Below, in pieces: positions 35,662 to 47,620 of a stretch of DNA of 64,000 nt. The position numbers and the translations under genes are program-made. The notes beneath the pieces were generated by a model, which saw only the letters and a list, made by a program, of their open reading frames with translations, did no database searches and was not told the origin of the DNA. Origin of the DNA: Acanthosepion lycidas (lineage: Eukaryota > Mollusca > Cephalopoda > Sepiida > Sepiidae); contig OZ010573.1 of NCBI GenBank assembly GCA_963932145.1, positions 29,238,396-29,302,395 on the forward strand, in the 5' to 3' direction. How positions within the stretch are numbered: position 1 is the first letter of the stretch; every line of letters begins with the position of its first letter.

Positions 35662-38600
35662 CAATAAGGATAAGGACAACAGTCTGAACAATGTAAATAG
35701 TGTAGTTACAATACCTCATGTCAGAAATATAGATATATCCTGAAGAAGGCTGGAACGTATACTGGCTGAAGTGTTGTGATATGACAATAAGGATGAGTAC
35801 AACAGTCTGAACAATGTAAATAGTGTAGTTACAATACCTCATGTCAGAAATATAGATATATCCTGAAGAAGGCTGGAACGTATACTGGCCGAAGTGTTGT
35901 GATATGACAATAAGGATGAGTACAACAGTCTGAACAATGTAAATAGTGTAGTTACAATACCTCATGTCAGAAATATAGATATATCCTGAAGAAGGCTGGA
36001 ACGTATACTGGCCGAAGTGTTGTGATATGACAATAAGGATAAGGACAACATTCTGAACAATGTAAATAGTGTAGTTACAATACCTCATGTCAGAAATATA
36101 GATATATCCTGAAGAAGGCTGGAACGTATACTGGCCGAAGTGTTGTGATATGACAATAAGGATGAGGACAACAGTCTGAACAATGTAAATAGTGTAGTTA
36201 CAATACCTCATGTCAGAAATATAGATATATCCTGAAGAAGGCTGGAACGTATACTGGCCGAAGTGTTGTGATATGACAATAAGGATGAGTACAACAGTCT
36301 GAACAATGTAAATAGTGTAGTTACAATACCTCATGTCAGAAATATAGATATATCCTGAAGAAGGCTGGAACGTATACTGGCCGAAGTGTTGTGATATGAC
36401 AATAAGGATGAGGACAACAGTCTGAACAATGTAAATAGTGTAGTTACAATACCTCATGTCAGAAATATAGATATATCCTGAAGAAGGCTGGAACGTATAC
36501 TGGCCGAAGTGTTGTGATATGACAATAAGGATGAGTACAACAGTCTGAACAATGTAAATAGTGTAGTTACAATACCTCATGTCAGAAATATAGATATATC
36601 CTGAAGAAGGCTGGAACGTATACTGGCCAAAGTGTTGTGATATGACAATAAGGATAAGGACAACAGTCTGAACAATGTATATAGTGTAGTTACAATACCT
36701 CATGTCAGAAATATAGATATATCCTGAAGAAGGCTGGAACGTATACTGGCCGAAGTGTTGTGATATGACAATAAGGATGAGGACAACAGTCTGAACAATG
36801 TAAATAGTGTAGTTACAATACCTCATGTCAGAAATATAGATATATCCTGAAGAAGGCTGGAACGTATACTGGCCGAAGTGTTGTGATATGACAATAAGGA
36901 TGAGTACAACAGTCTGAACAATGTAAATAGTGTAGTTACAATACCTCATGTCAGAAATATAGATATATCCTGAAGAAGGCTGGAACGTATACTGGCCGAA
37001 GTGTTGTGATATGACAATAAGGATGAGTACAACAGTCTGAACAATGTAAATAGTGTAGTTACAATACCTCATGTCAGAAATATAGATATATCCTGAAGAA
37101 GGCTGGAACGTATACTGGCCGAAGTGTTGTGATATGACAATAAGGATGAGTACAACAGTCTGAACAATGTAAATAGTGTAGTTACAATACCTCATGTCAG
37201 AAATATAGATATATCCTGAAGAAGGCTGGAACGTATACTGGCCAAAGTGTTGTGATATGACAATAAGGATGAGTACAACAGTCTGAACAATGTAAATAGT
37301 GTAGTTACAATACCTCATGTCAGAAATATAGATATATCCTGAAGAAGGCTGGAACGTATACTGGCCGAAGTGTTGTGATATGACAATAAGGATGAGGACA
37401 ACAGTCTGAACAATGTAAATAGTGTAGTTACAATACCTCATGTCAGAAATATAGATATATCCTGAAGAAGGCTGGAACGTATACTGGCCGAAGTGTTGTG
37501 ATATGACAATAAGGATGAGGACAACAGTCTGAACAATGTAAATAGTGTAGTTACAATACCTCATGTCAGAAATATAGATATATCCTGAAGAAGGCTGGAA
37601 CGTATACTGGCCGAAGTGTTGTGATATGACAATAAGGATGAGTACAACAGTCTGAACAATGTAAATAGTGTAGTTACAATACCTCATGTCAGAAATATAG
37701 ATATATCCTGAAGAAGGCTGGAACGTATACTGGCCGAAGTGTTGTGATATGACAATAAGGATGAGTACAACAGTCTGAACAATGTAAATAGTGTAGTTAC
37801 AATACCTCATGTCAGAAATATAGATATATCCTGAAGAAGGCTGGAACGTATACTGGCCGAAGTGTTGTGATATGACAATAAGGATGAGTACAACAGTCTG
37901 AACAATGTAAATAGTGTAGTTACAATACCTCATGTCAGAAATATAGATATATCCTGAAGAAGGCTGGAACGTATACTGGCCGAAGTGTTGTGATATGACA
38001 ATAAGGATGAGTACAACAGTCTGAACAATGTAAATAGTGTAGTTACAATACCTCATGTCAGAAATATAGATATATCCTGAAGAAGGCTGGAACGTATACT
38101 GGCCGAAGTGTTGTGATATGACAATAAGGATGAGTACAACAGTCTGAACAATGTAAATAGTGTAGTTACAATACCTCATGTCAGAAATATAGATATATCC
38201 TGAAGAAGGCTGGAACGTATACTGGCCGAAGTGTTGTGATATGACAATAAGGATGAGTACAACAGTCTGAACAATGTAAATAGTGTAGTTACAATACCTC
38301 ATGTCAGAAATATAGATATATCCTGAAGAAGGCTGGAACGTATACTGGCCGAAGTGTTGTGATATGACAATAAGGATGAGTACAACAGTCTGAACAATGT
38401 AAATAGTGTAGTTACAATACCTCATGTCAGAAATATAGATATATCCTGAAGAAGGCTGGAACGTATACTGGCCGAAGTGTTGTGATATGACAATAAGGAT
38501 GAGTACAACAGTCTGAACAATGTAAATAGTGTAGTTACAATACCTCATGTCAGAAATATAGATATATCCTGAAGAAGGCTGGAACGTATACTGGCCGAAG

Positions 38601-39340
38601 TGTTGTGATATGACAATAAGGGTGAGTACAACAGTCTGAACAATGTAAATAGTGTAGTTACAATACCTCATGTCAGAAATATAGATATATCCTGAAGAAG
38701 GCTGGAACGTATACTGGCCAAAGTGTTGTGATATGACAATAAGGATGAGTACAACAGTCTGAACAATGTAAATAGTGTAGTTACAATACCTCATGTCAGA
38801 AATATAGATATATCCTGAAGAAGGCTGGAACGTATACTGGCCGAAGTGTTGTGATATGACAATAAGGATGAGGACAACAGTCTGAACAATGTAAATAGTG
38901 TAGTTACAATACCTCCTGTCAGAAATATAGATATATCCTGAAGAAGGCTGGAACGTATACTGGCCGAAGTGTTGTGATATGACAATAAGGATGAGGACAA
39001 CAGTCTGAACAATGTAAATAGTGTAGTTACAATACCTCCTATCAGAAATATAGATATATCCTGAAGAAGGCTGGAACGTATACTGGCCGAAGTGTTGTGA
39101 TATGACAATAAGGATGAGTACAACAGTCTGAACAATGTAAATAGTGTAGTTACAATACCTCATGTCAGAAATATAGATATATCCTGAAGAAGGCTGGAAT
39201 GTATACTGGCTGAAGTATTGTGATATGACAATAAAGATATATCCTGAAGAAGGCTGGAATGTATACTGGCTGAAGTGTTGTGATATGACAATAAGGATGA
39301 GGACAACAGTCTGAACAATTTGAATAGTGTAAATAGTATA
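35662..39340 (+). repeat. Satellite array, 123-bp unit, 29 full copies
   Basis: Units start at 35662 and every 123 bp to 39106; the next begins at 39229 but has lost about half, and a last diverged partial unit ends near 39340. Units are nearly identical inside and decay at the right edge. The unit equals the 3' tail of SINE-A: CCTGAAGAAGGCTGGAACG, then GGCCGAAGTGTTG, AACAGTCTGAACAATG, TACCTCATGTCAG. Because 123 is 41 codons and the minus strand lacks stops, it gives an open frame of 1192 codons that is not a gene. Confidence 0.95.
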
Positions 39341-40584
39341 TTTATTTACTTTTTTATAATTATAATTATTATTTATTATATTTTAATTTGATAAATTATT
39401 TATGTATTTATTTAATTTAAATAATAGAAGATTTACATTTTGGCAAGATAGGATAGCAGCACTCTCAAGAACTTTCTGTCTAAGTAAGTTATTTTATCAT
39501 TTAATAAGTTTGGCCTTCTTTAAATCCAACTTGTGTTTGAACTTACTTCAATGTACATTTGATCAGGGCCAGCATGTCTTACTCCTAACCAAGGGTACAT
39601 GTTTTTTTGGTCCCATTATGGCTTCTGCTATTTTTTCAGCACTGTTTTATGGCCATATGCCATTTTTTAAAATTATCTTTAAACTGACATTACAACGTCA
39701 GTCATCAACTAATAATATACATTGTGTATCTGTATGGCTGTTCTTTTAAATCTGTTAAGAGGGTAATATAAATAGAAGGTAAAATAATTTTTATTCCAAG
39801 ATCATCCACTAAGGAGGATCTTTGTTTTTTTGTTTTTTTTACTAATAGTAATACTAATCAGAAGTCCATGGCTAGTAATTAAAACAAAATTTCTAGTCCC
39901 TATTTTATACATTTCTAGAAAGATAAAACCAAGAAAATAATCACTTAAAAGATAAAAATGTTTGAAGATTTTAACATGAAAAATTTTTCCAAAAACTGAA
40001 ATACTGTTTTTAAAACAAATTTTTATGACAATCCTGTTTGTGTTGTGTTGGAATCTTTGTAAAACTTTTTTTTTTCAGCCTAAGTGCTTCGGTGATTAAT
40101 CTTTATAGAAATGTAAAAGTTACTCATGAAAATATTGGTGGTTACTATAAAAAAAAAAGTTTTCTCAAACTTTTGAAAATAAAAAAAGAAACCATTATAA
40201 AAGTAAATAATTAATAAATATGTACTGAAATTTTCATTTAAATTGGATAATTCCCTGATGTTTGGTAATTTAAAAAAATCGCTGCTCTTACTGTACCGAT
40301 TTTTCTTTGTGAGCTTGTGGCCTCCAGGTTGGGAAACTTTTGCTCCATGTAAGACCCTTTTTGTGTTTCAAAATACGTTTGTATGTAATAAATATATGTT
40401 CCTGTTCTTATGTATGTGCAAACGTTTACTATGTGTGTGCTACATCCTACCACTGAGGTTAAACAAAACTCTAACATAGGTTTATATCTGTGCATTCTGT
40501 AAAAGGTTTTATGCGGTTTTTAAAGAGGTTTTTTTCACTAATAATATCTACCAGCTTAGAGATTCAAAGTCTTCTTAAAGAAAA
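39341..40584. other. Intergenic, nothing recognised
   Basis: AT-rich. A 115-codon plus frame at 39402-39749 has no recognisable domain. Confidence 0.45.
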
Positions 40585-40680
40585 ATATACTTCCCAACAG
40601 TAATTGAACCTGTATTCCCTTTTTGATATGGGAAGCCACTTTCATGAGTGCCTTACCACTGAGGCCATTAGGCTAAAAGT
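40585..40680 (-). repeat. Degenerate tRNA-like SINE head
   Basis: Minus strand: A-box-like TGGCCTCAGTGGTAAGGCAC and B-box-like CAGGTTCAATTACTG at tRNA spacing. No body was matched. Confidence 0.5.
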
Positions 40681-41453
40681 TAAGTTCATTTATGCTATCT
40701 AAAAAAAGTACATCTCTCTTTGGGGACTTTTCAAAATCTATAACTGTAAACTTTATTTTCCATTCAAAACCTAAACAAAACAATTTCTAAAGCAATTTAT
40801 GGATCTTAAAAAAATATAACACTATTTTTTTTATTGGTATAAATTATGGAGTATAAGAAGGCTGTCTCCCACGCATACAGGCAGTACTTCTCCCATTTTA
40901 TTAAAAGTGGGAGGGCTAAGACTAATCTCTGGGATTTGTGCAATTTTTAGTTCATGCTCCAATGTACATGTAGGAGACTCATTTTAAACTCAACCTTGTC
41001 CCATATTCCATTTGAGTGGTCCTGTAGATAAATGCGCACACACACACATACATACATACATGTACAGAGGTTTGGTGAAGCCCAAGGCCAACTCCTTGAT
41101 TGTATGCCCTCAAAACTCAGAAAGGAGGGTCAACAGGGCCTAGTACTGAGAAACATGAGAAAGGAAGATATTTTAAATATGTAAAAATGGATGAAACATG
41201 AAATAAACACTTTATTAAAATTAAATATAAACTAAATTTTTATTTCACTCTTTGATTGGATGTCCTCCTGATGTGGATGCCTGGGGTTGTTGCACTCTTC
41301 TTCCCCAATTTCTGCACACTACTTATATATATATATATATATAGGTAATAATCCATAGGTATTTAATCCAGGTGAATCCTAGTAATATAAAATATTAAAA
41401 CTGATCCACAAAAAGATCTCAATGTATTTATTATAACAGAGTATATATAAAAA
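40681..41453. other. Intergenic, short CA and TA runs
   Basis: (CA)n near 41036-41050 and (TA)n at 41325-41342; otherwise nothing recognised. Confidence 0.5.
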
Positions 41454-41533
41454 TTAGGTTGGTGCAAAAATAATGTCGTTTTCTCATATATGTTACTATG
41501 TGAGAAAACGGCATTATTTTTGCACCAACCTAA
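41454..41533. mobile_element. 80-bp mariner-type MITE
   Basis: Same ends and the same TCACATAG-type centre as at 11.37 kb, slightly altered. TA is kept on the right side (41534-41535) but lost on the left. Confidence 0.9.
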
Positions 41534-42292
41534 TAGGTAAATTACATAGAATAGAAATTCAAAATTACCCCATTTGAATAGCTATTTCATCCTAACAAAG
41601 AAGTCCCTTGCAGGATTTGTCAATGCCAAAGGGTTAAAAAATAAAATAAAATGGTAGCATAAAAATTTTAAATTTTAAAGGATCAAGAAAAAAGAAGAGA
41701 GAAAGATGAAAGAGAAAAAGAAAAAACTTTTCATTTTTTTTTTACTCTTTCATCATTCTCTCTTATTTTTTTTTTTTGTTCTTTAAAGTTTAAAATTTTT
41801 AAATGGTAGCATAAAGGGTGCAATTTTCCCATACATAGGCAAATTACTAAGATGAAATATGTGTAGATTGAAAGATGTTTTTTTTAATTATGCTATTTAT
41901 TGACAGTTGAATATGTTTTGGGGCATGCAATGCCCCTACGCTTAAGTTCTTGTTCAAATTGATTAAGTGAAAATTTTGTTTGAATTTTGAAAAGTTATAA
42001 ATCCACAAAATTTTCTTGTTATATGTATTTATCTGTTAATAGACTTAGTATAATCTAATTAGTAGTGTAAAATGTCTTAGTAGTTTTCTACAGAATTTAA
42101 GATTCTGATTATTACTGCACTGCAGATCTGATGTCGTAAATATATTAGAGTGTTCAGCTTATATTTTATATCATAAAGAAACGATTTATACAAAGAATTA
42201 AATAGCAATGTTAATGTGATTAATGGTGAAATCACTTCGCTAACAGAACTCAATGAGACATTAGCTTATTATCGATTCCTTGAATAATATTA

Positions 42293-42341
<49 letters not shown>

Positions 42342-42656
42342 AAAATATTGTAGAAAATAGGAAAGAAACTGGTTTGGTAAATAATCCAAGGTTCCTTAGT
42401 ATTTTTGTTTTTATTTTTAAAAAATAGTGCTCGATACAAAAGTAGAGGATAAATATAACTATTTATTTAAAAATATGATTCCAACTCGCTACATAAGAGG
42501 TCTCATGTTTCAAAACAAGAGCCGAAAACTTCAAAATAATATTTGAATTAACTTGAGTTAAAGTAGGCTCTGTTCCATCTTCAAACGAAATTTTTTTTTG
42601 GAATATATATACACCAGGAAAATTAGTGACAGAGAGGGAAAAAAAAGTTTTTGTTT
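41534..42656. other. Intergenic with (TA)n
   Basis: (TA)n at 42297-42334; purine- and pyrimidine-rich stretches at 41690-41780. No gene recognised. Confidence 0.5.
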
Positions 42657-42686
42657 GACGCATTTTGTCCTTTAGGATGTCATCAG
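42657..42686 (-). other. Hammerhead-like motif, family F
   Basis: Minus strand: intact CTGATGA (42680-42686), one C, a short helix with TAAA loop (ATCC / GGAC, three pairs), then AAAATGCGTC with a GTC triplet. The G of GAAA is replaced by A, which would remove the catalytic base G12. It is related to the copies at 26.03 and 34.55 kb. Confidence 0.45.
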
Positions 42687-42859
42687 ACTAAAGAGGTGTT
42701 TATGTTGATTTTACTCCATATGTGCACAAAGAGGAGTGGATATTTTAAACTATTTTTTTTTATGAGTGTTTTGATATAGAGACTAGCCAATTTAATTAAG
42801 TTTCTTTTCTTTTTTTTCCTTTTTCTTTATGTTAAAAAGAAATTAAATGAAATTGACTA

Positions 42860-43030
42860 TGTACTATAACTACAAGGTAACCATAAAAGTCTTTGCTGTT
42901 TTTGATTTATTAGATAATAAATTTATACAGTAAATTTGACATATTGTTAGTCCTCAAAGTAATCCACATCTGTGTTCAGAACCTTTTGCCAATGTCTTCA
43001 GCTGCACAATGCCCTGGCAGTAAAAAGCAG
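42860..43030 (-). mobile_element. Possible mariner transposase C-terminal end
   Basis: The minus strand holds the residues KVLNTDVDYFED, similar to the last residues of many mariner transposases, followed by AT-rich sequence that could be the 3' terminal repeat. Too short to be certain. Confidence 0.3.
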
Positions 43031-43094
43031 GTTTCTTGGACACAGACATTTTTTTAAATTTGTAACGTATATAAATATAGGCAAACAAAAAGCA

Positions 43095-43520
43095 AATATT
43101 GATAAGAACGCAAGGGTCACAAATTACTGCCGGGAGACCCAATCAATCCCTCTCTCCCTCGATTAAGGTTGATTATGCAGTGCTTTCTCTCCCACCTTTG
43201 TCCTGTCAGTGTTAAATTTTCTAAACTCTCATTCCCCTTCGGTACCCTAGGAATTTCTCATGTTAAGTGACCATTTTGTTTCTATTTTCTCTAAAACTTT
43301 GTCATTGCTCACATGTTTAGTCCATGGTATTCTCAGCATCCTTCTGTAGCCTCAAGTCTTTTCTTCATTTTTAAGGAGATTTGCTTCCACAGGAAGATAA
43401 ATATTACATAAGAGTTCAGTACTCTTTTTTTTTGTTTCTAATGAGATTTTTCTGTTTCTTAATACTTTGCTTAGCTTTTTCAAAGGAATTTTTTTATTTG
43501 GTGAAAAAAATCCTATGAAA
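43095..43520 (-). repeat. LINE-A 3' fragment next to a LINE-B scrap
   Basis: From about 43170 the minus strand carries the LINE-A C-terminal block in broken frames. At 43095-43160 the plus strand has ARVTNYC-type residues also seen at the end of LINE-B at 31.69 kb. Confidence 0.6.
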
Positions 43521-43937
43521 AAAAATAGTTCAAATAAATATTTGAGGTAACAGATGACCTAAGCCAAATTTAAGAGCAAACAATAAATTTATTCTTAACA
43601 CACAAAATTGAAAGAATTACACAAATTAAGTGCATTGTATGCAATATTCTATGTATGCAAATTATCTATGAAAATGAAATGTGCTCTTTTACAATAACAA
43701 TTATAATGCTGCAAAGGGTCTTCAGAAAAGAAAACTACACATAAATTGTAGAAAGGGAGAAAATAGTTCTCTGAATAGTTTTCAAAGAATTGGTACAATT
43801 TTCAAAGCAAAGTTTGTGGTAACAGCAAAGAACAGATCAAGCACACCAGCCAAAAAACATTTTCCTTGATGTGGGAGCCTCTTTTATGTTTCTTTCAGTT
43901 CTCATCTGATGGTTGTCATATTTCTTCTGTATTGTTT

Positions 43938-44172
43938 TTCCATTGTTCTGATCTTGTGGTTCATCTCATACTGGATGGGATAGCCATGGTCATGGCTGAT
44001 GTAATGTGTCGATTGGTAGAATAAAACTAACGTGTCTCACGATGGTCTAAACCCAGTTCACATTCCCTATCAGCGGGTGAACAATCCAATTCTTGGCAAA
44101 TTCTGCGTCACAATGATAGGAAGAGCCAACATCAAAAATGACATCACTACAAATGCTTGGCTTCCACAAGAA
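43938..44172 (-). pseudogene. 28S rRNA pseudogene fragment
   Basis: The minus strand closely follows the 3' part of eukaryotic 28S rRNA: GGCTCTTCCTATCATTGTGA, AATTTGCCAAG, TTGGATTGTTCACCCGCTGA, TAGGGAA, GGGTTTAGACC, GTGAGAC, GTTAGTTTTA, and CCAGTATGAGATGAACCAC (28S has CAGTACGAGAGGAACCGC). Upstream GGAAGCCAAGCATTTGTAG matches the next 28S helix with a small gap. Weak similarity may run on to about 43870. It is one isolated, mutated piece of about 235 bp with no rDNA neighbours, so it is not a working gene; it may have been retroposed by a LINE. Confidence 0.88.
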
Positions 44173-46029
44173 AAAATGTTTTAGGTGGGACAATGAATAT
44201 TTTCTTGTTGTAATGGAATGTCCCACATTCCCTATCGCTTATGTAGACTGTAGTTATCAGTAGTTATATATAGTGAGCATAGGATATATCTGGGGGCTTG
44301 CTTTGGGAATTATGATTCCCTGTCTTTCAGTAGTGTATTCTCTTTTACAATAATCCTCTCTTTCTTTCATCTACACACGTGTAGCTGTTCCTTCATTTGA
44401 GTACTACTTTTGTTTGTAAGCTCTTTAAGGATACAACATTTCATTAGCTTGTACTAAGTTGTATATAGTAATTGTTGTAGCATACCTACAAATGATAATT
44501 GGTATGTCCCGATTCACATAACTACAGTAGTGAATACTGTATGTGTGATTCTGCAGTCTGCAGTTGAAGATTCATTGTGGAATTCAGTTGACTACTTCTT
44601 CTACACACCACTGGCGAATCTTATATGTGTTGTTCTTGTCCTAAGTTTTATTGTTCATTACCAACCTTCATTTGATTATTCTATTCAGTAACCTTCCCTA
44701 GGATACAAGTAATAAACTCGTTATTCTACATTTTAAGTTTTTCTTGTGAAAATTGAAAAAAGTTATACTTGTAAGGACACCAAAGTTCAGCTTGCCTGGG
44801 GTGTCAGCAACCCTAGGGCTATCACTGAGTTCTGGCTTATTCTAATGTCCTTCCCAGGTATATCAAGCTTACCTAACAATTCAAACAGTTCTTTGTGCTG
44901 TACTTTTATCAAATGCTTTTGTTTCATGAATAAAATATTAAAGTTTTGAATGTGGATCTTGCCAAGAACTTTTCAGTGCCCCCCCCCATAAATGTGTGTG
45001 TGTGTGTGTGAATTTCAAGGCCTAAATGAAGTACATGTCCATGAAAATATGGATGTCACAGCAAACCTAAATAGTAGTTCCATTTGTCTCCTTAGTTCAG
45101 TAGGAGGTCAAATCTGGTCAGGTTTATGAATAAAACAGTGAATTAAATTAAAAGTAAGGAAAAAATAAAAATAAGTTCTTCAGCAGTCAGTCTAATAATA
45201 AAAACAATAATTATGATACTTCTAAATTCTAAAAATGATAACTCACAAATTGCAAACTTCAATTTCATTAAAATATTCAGAGGAAATGTTGCAATCTCAC
45301 AGGTGAAATCACCAAAACTAAAACCATGAAAAAAATGAGGTGTAATAAAATAAAAATGAATAAAACTCTATAAAACAAAAAACATACCAAAACTTAATAA
45401 AAGATTAATTATGATGCAAGTGACCTTACAGAAACATGATTAAAATATATACCAAAAATCAGATATAACAATTTAATTTGTGTAAAATATGCTAATAACA
45501 TTATGAATATTCTATTGGAAAACTTCCATCAATGTGAAGACATCATTTATTTTACCTGGTCTCATAATCCTTGACCACTATTTTTCTTAATTTTCAATGA
45601 CTCTCTTTGGGATAAAATGAAACAATTCCTCATCAGTAACATATTCAAGTGTAACCTATTTAAATAATAGTGATAGTTATGTCTCAAGTCAATAGTGAAT
45701 AGCCTCAACAAAGAAAGCAAAAAATGGTAGAAACTGAACATGACCACTGATTTCTATGAAGAAATCATTATTGTTTTCACTAAAATATCATCCAATAGAA
45801 GGCTTGAGAGCAACATAAGGTAGAGGTAAAATTCTTAATGGTAAAGAGGAGTGAGTGAGGTCTGTGAAATGAAAGAAAGATATAGTTTATAGTATAGGTT
45901 TTTGATTGATATGATTTTTTATGACTTATCAACCTTTATCAGTAGGTGATTTAAATCCAGAAAATATTTTTACATTGTAAATTTCTTTTTCAAGATAATA
46001 ATGATTTACTGATATGAATCCTATTAATG
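44173..46029. other. Intergenic with one LINE-A scrap
   Basis: At 44795-44930 the minus strand matches the LINE-A reverse transcriptase around the FIDYAKVFDK region (compare 56.04-56.15 kb). Elsewhere nothing is recognised; a run of nine C at about 44980 precedes (GT)n. Confidence 0.5.
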
Positions 46030-46231
46030 AACGCATAGCCAGTGGGGTGGGGGAGAATAGGTGGATTCATACTTTTCTGATTTCCAATTGCAATCCATTA
46101 TCCATAACATAATCTGCACATTCAACCTTACATCTGTTATTCCCAAGTGGTCACCCATTTAGGTACTGACCAGGTTTCACATTGCTTAACTTGGGTTATC
46201 ATCTGAGAACTGGTGTTTCAAAGTGATATGG
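46030..46231 (-). repeat. 5S rRNA-tRNA chimeric SINE (family S), copy 1
   Basis: The minus strand from 46231 reads as 5S rRNA: CCATATCACTTTGAAACACC, AGTTAAGCAATGTGAAACC, TGGTCAGTACC, ATGGGTGACCACTTGGGAAT, ending near TGTAAGGTT. The family S tRNA-like head follows directly (TGTGCAGATTATG and onward) and breaks off in the body near 46030. The same order is seen at 52.67-52.94 kb. The first few bases of 5S are missing. Confidence 0.75.
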
Positions 46232-46234
46232 AGA

Positions 46235-46720
46235 AAGTGTAGGAAATGGGGGATAAGGAGGATAGATAATAAGTGACTTGACTAGATTACAGCATTCAGG
46301 GAAGCATTCACATGGGTGTCTCTTTCCCAAAGTGAAAAAACCTGTCAGAATGTAACTTCCTTCTTATATTTGGAATATAGAGGAAAATCTTTTGAGTGAC
46401 TCAGCTTCACTGAAGTTGTGTGGTGTGTCTGAGCAGTAAAGGTCTGAACTGGTGGAAGTAAATATTGGAGCTCTTTTAAACATAGATCATGAAAACACTG
46501 ATAGATAGCAATTGCAATAGAGAGGATCACATCATCCAGTTCACACTCCTCCCTGGTCTTTTGAACAGGAGTAGAGGTTTATCCTTTGTTTCCTGTTTAG
46601 GATTGGGTTTCTGATCTTTTCATTCTCTTTTACTCACAATAGCCCATTGTGTTTTAGTGGCTTTATTGCCTTGCTTGGGACAAATAGAGTAAAAAAAAAA
46701 AAGAAGATTAAGGAAGGCTT
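46235..46720. repeat. LINE-B fragments, both strands
   Basis: The minus strand at 46240-46500 encodes LYKY-like and LLPPVQTFTAQTHHTTSVKL residues of LINE-B. On the plus strand 46620-46720 carries the family's 3' UTR (TTTAGTGGCTTTATTGCCTT). They are separate insertions. Confidence 0.6.
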
Positions 46721-47019
46721 GAACGTTGTATTTATGAAACAGAAGTTGCAGAGTGAGAAATAAGAATGCTTTATCAATTTTGAACTCTGTCAAGGCTGGA
46801 AAGTGATGACTGAGCATCATTAAAAAAAAGAGATGTTCACTATCAAAGATGACAACCTGTTTACATAGAAGTTTGCTATGCAACAATGATAGTTGCAGAA
46901 TAGAAGACACAAGTTGTAAATTTGTATTGTTGTTCTATGAAATCATACATGACCACATGAGATAAAGAAATGTTATCAACAGAACCATGTGTCTAAATGC
47001 CTTGTAGCAGTGAACATCA

Positions 47020-47140
47020 CTGTTGTAATGTCCATATAACCTCTCTGATGATGGCTCATGTGAAAGCTTTGATCGACAACCAATATAATAAAGAAATATC
47101 CAAATGTTGGACAGTTTTTGTCTTTATTTTCTCTTGAAAT
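47020..47140 (+). repeat. Dispersed repeat C, third copy
   Basis: CTGATGA is intact (47045-47051) but the pairing strand GAGCC is deleted. The downstream ATCCAAATGTTGGACAGTTT and TGTCTTTATTTTCTCTTGAA match the 7.3 kb copy. Confidence 0.6.
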
Positions 47141-47251
47141 TAAGGCCATTATATGATGCTTGGAAAGGTTCATGATAAAATATAATAGACGTTCGTTGTC
47201 TGTTATATTTAACAATATATGTTTGAACAATGATCTGCTGTCCCTATACAT

Positions 47252-47291
<40 letters not shown>

Positions 47292-47292
47292 T

Positions 47293-47620
47293 CATTTATT
47301 TAAAAATTATAACATAAATATGTTATAAAATCACTACAAAAATAGCCATTTTGTTTCAACACTTCTGGTGTCTTATCAAGTGATGGTGTTGAATATAGAA
47401 TAAAAGCCATATATTAGGTTGTTGCAAAAATAATGTCGTTTTATCACATAGTAACATATGTGAGAAAACGACATTATTTTTGCACCAACCTAAGAGAATA
47501 AATCTTTTATTCTATATTCAACATCATCACTTGATAAGACACCAGAAGTGTTGAAACAAAATGGCTATTTTTGTAGTGATTTTATAACACATTTATGTTA
47601 TAATTTTCAAATAAATAATT
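47293..47620. mobile_element. Palindromic element with a MITE at its centre
   Basis: Outer arms of about 115-120 bp (47293-47406 and 47504-47620) are near-perfect reverse complements, containing CCATTTTGTTTCAACACTTC on the left. The 80-bp mariner-type MITE occupies the loop. Non-coding. Confidence 0.85.
47414..47493. mobile_element. 80-bp mariner-type MITE inside a palindrome
   Basis: Same family as 11.37 kb, with the centre reversed (TCACATAGTAACATATGTGA). TA is present on the left (47412-47413). Confidence 0.9.

Noticed and set aside
35585-39163. A 1192-codon open frame on the minus strand with 41-residue repeats, like a giant repetitive membrane protein
   Set aside because: It is the tandem 123-bp satellite, a multiple of three without stops on this strand. 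The repeats match a non-coding SINE tail, and the last residues are a broken LINE-B segment.
35662-39340. CRISPR-like regular repeat array
   Set aside because: Units are contiguous and near-identical with no variable spacers, and the surroundings are eukaryotic repeats.
42860-43170. A complete mariner element
   Set aside because: Only a few C-terminal-like residues are visible; no matching second terminal repeat was found, and LINE fragments begin immediately next to it.
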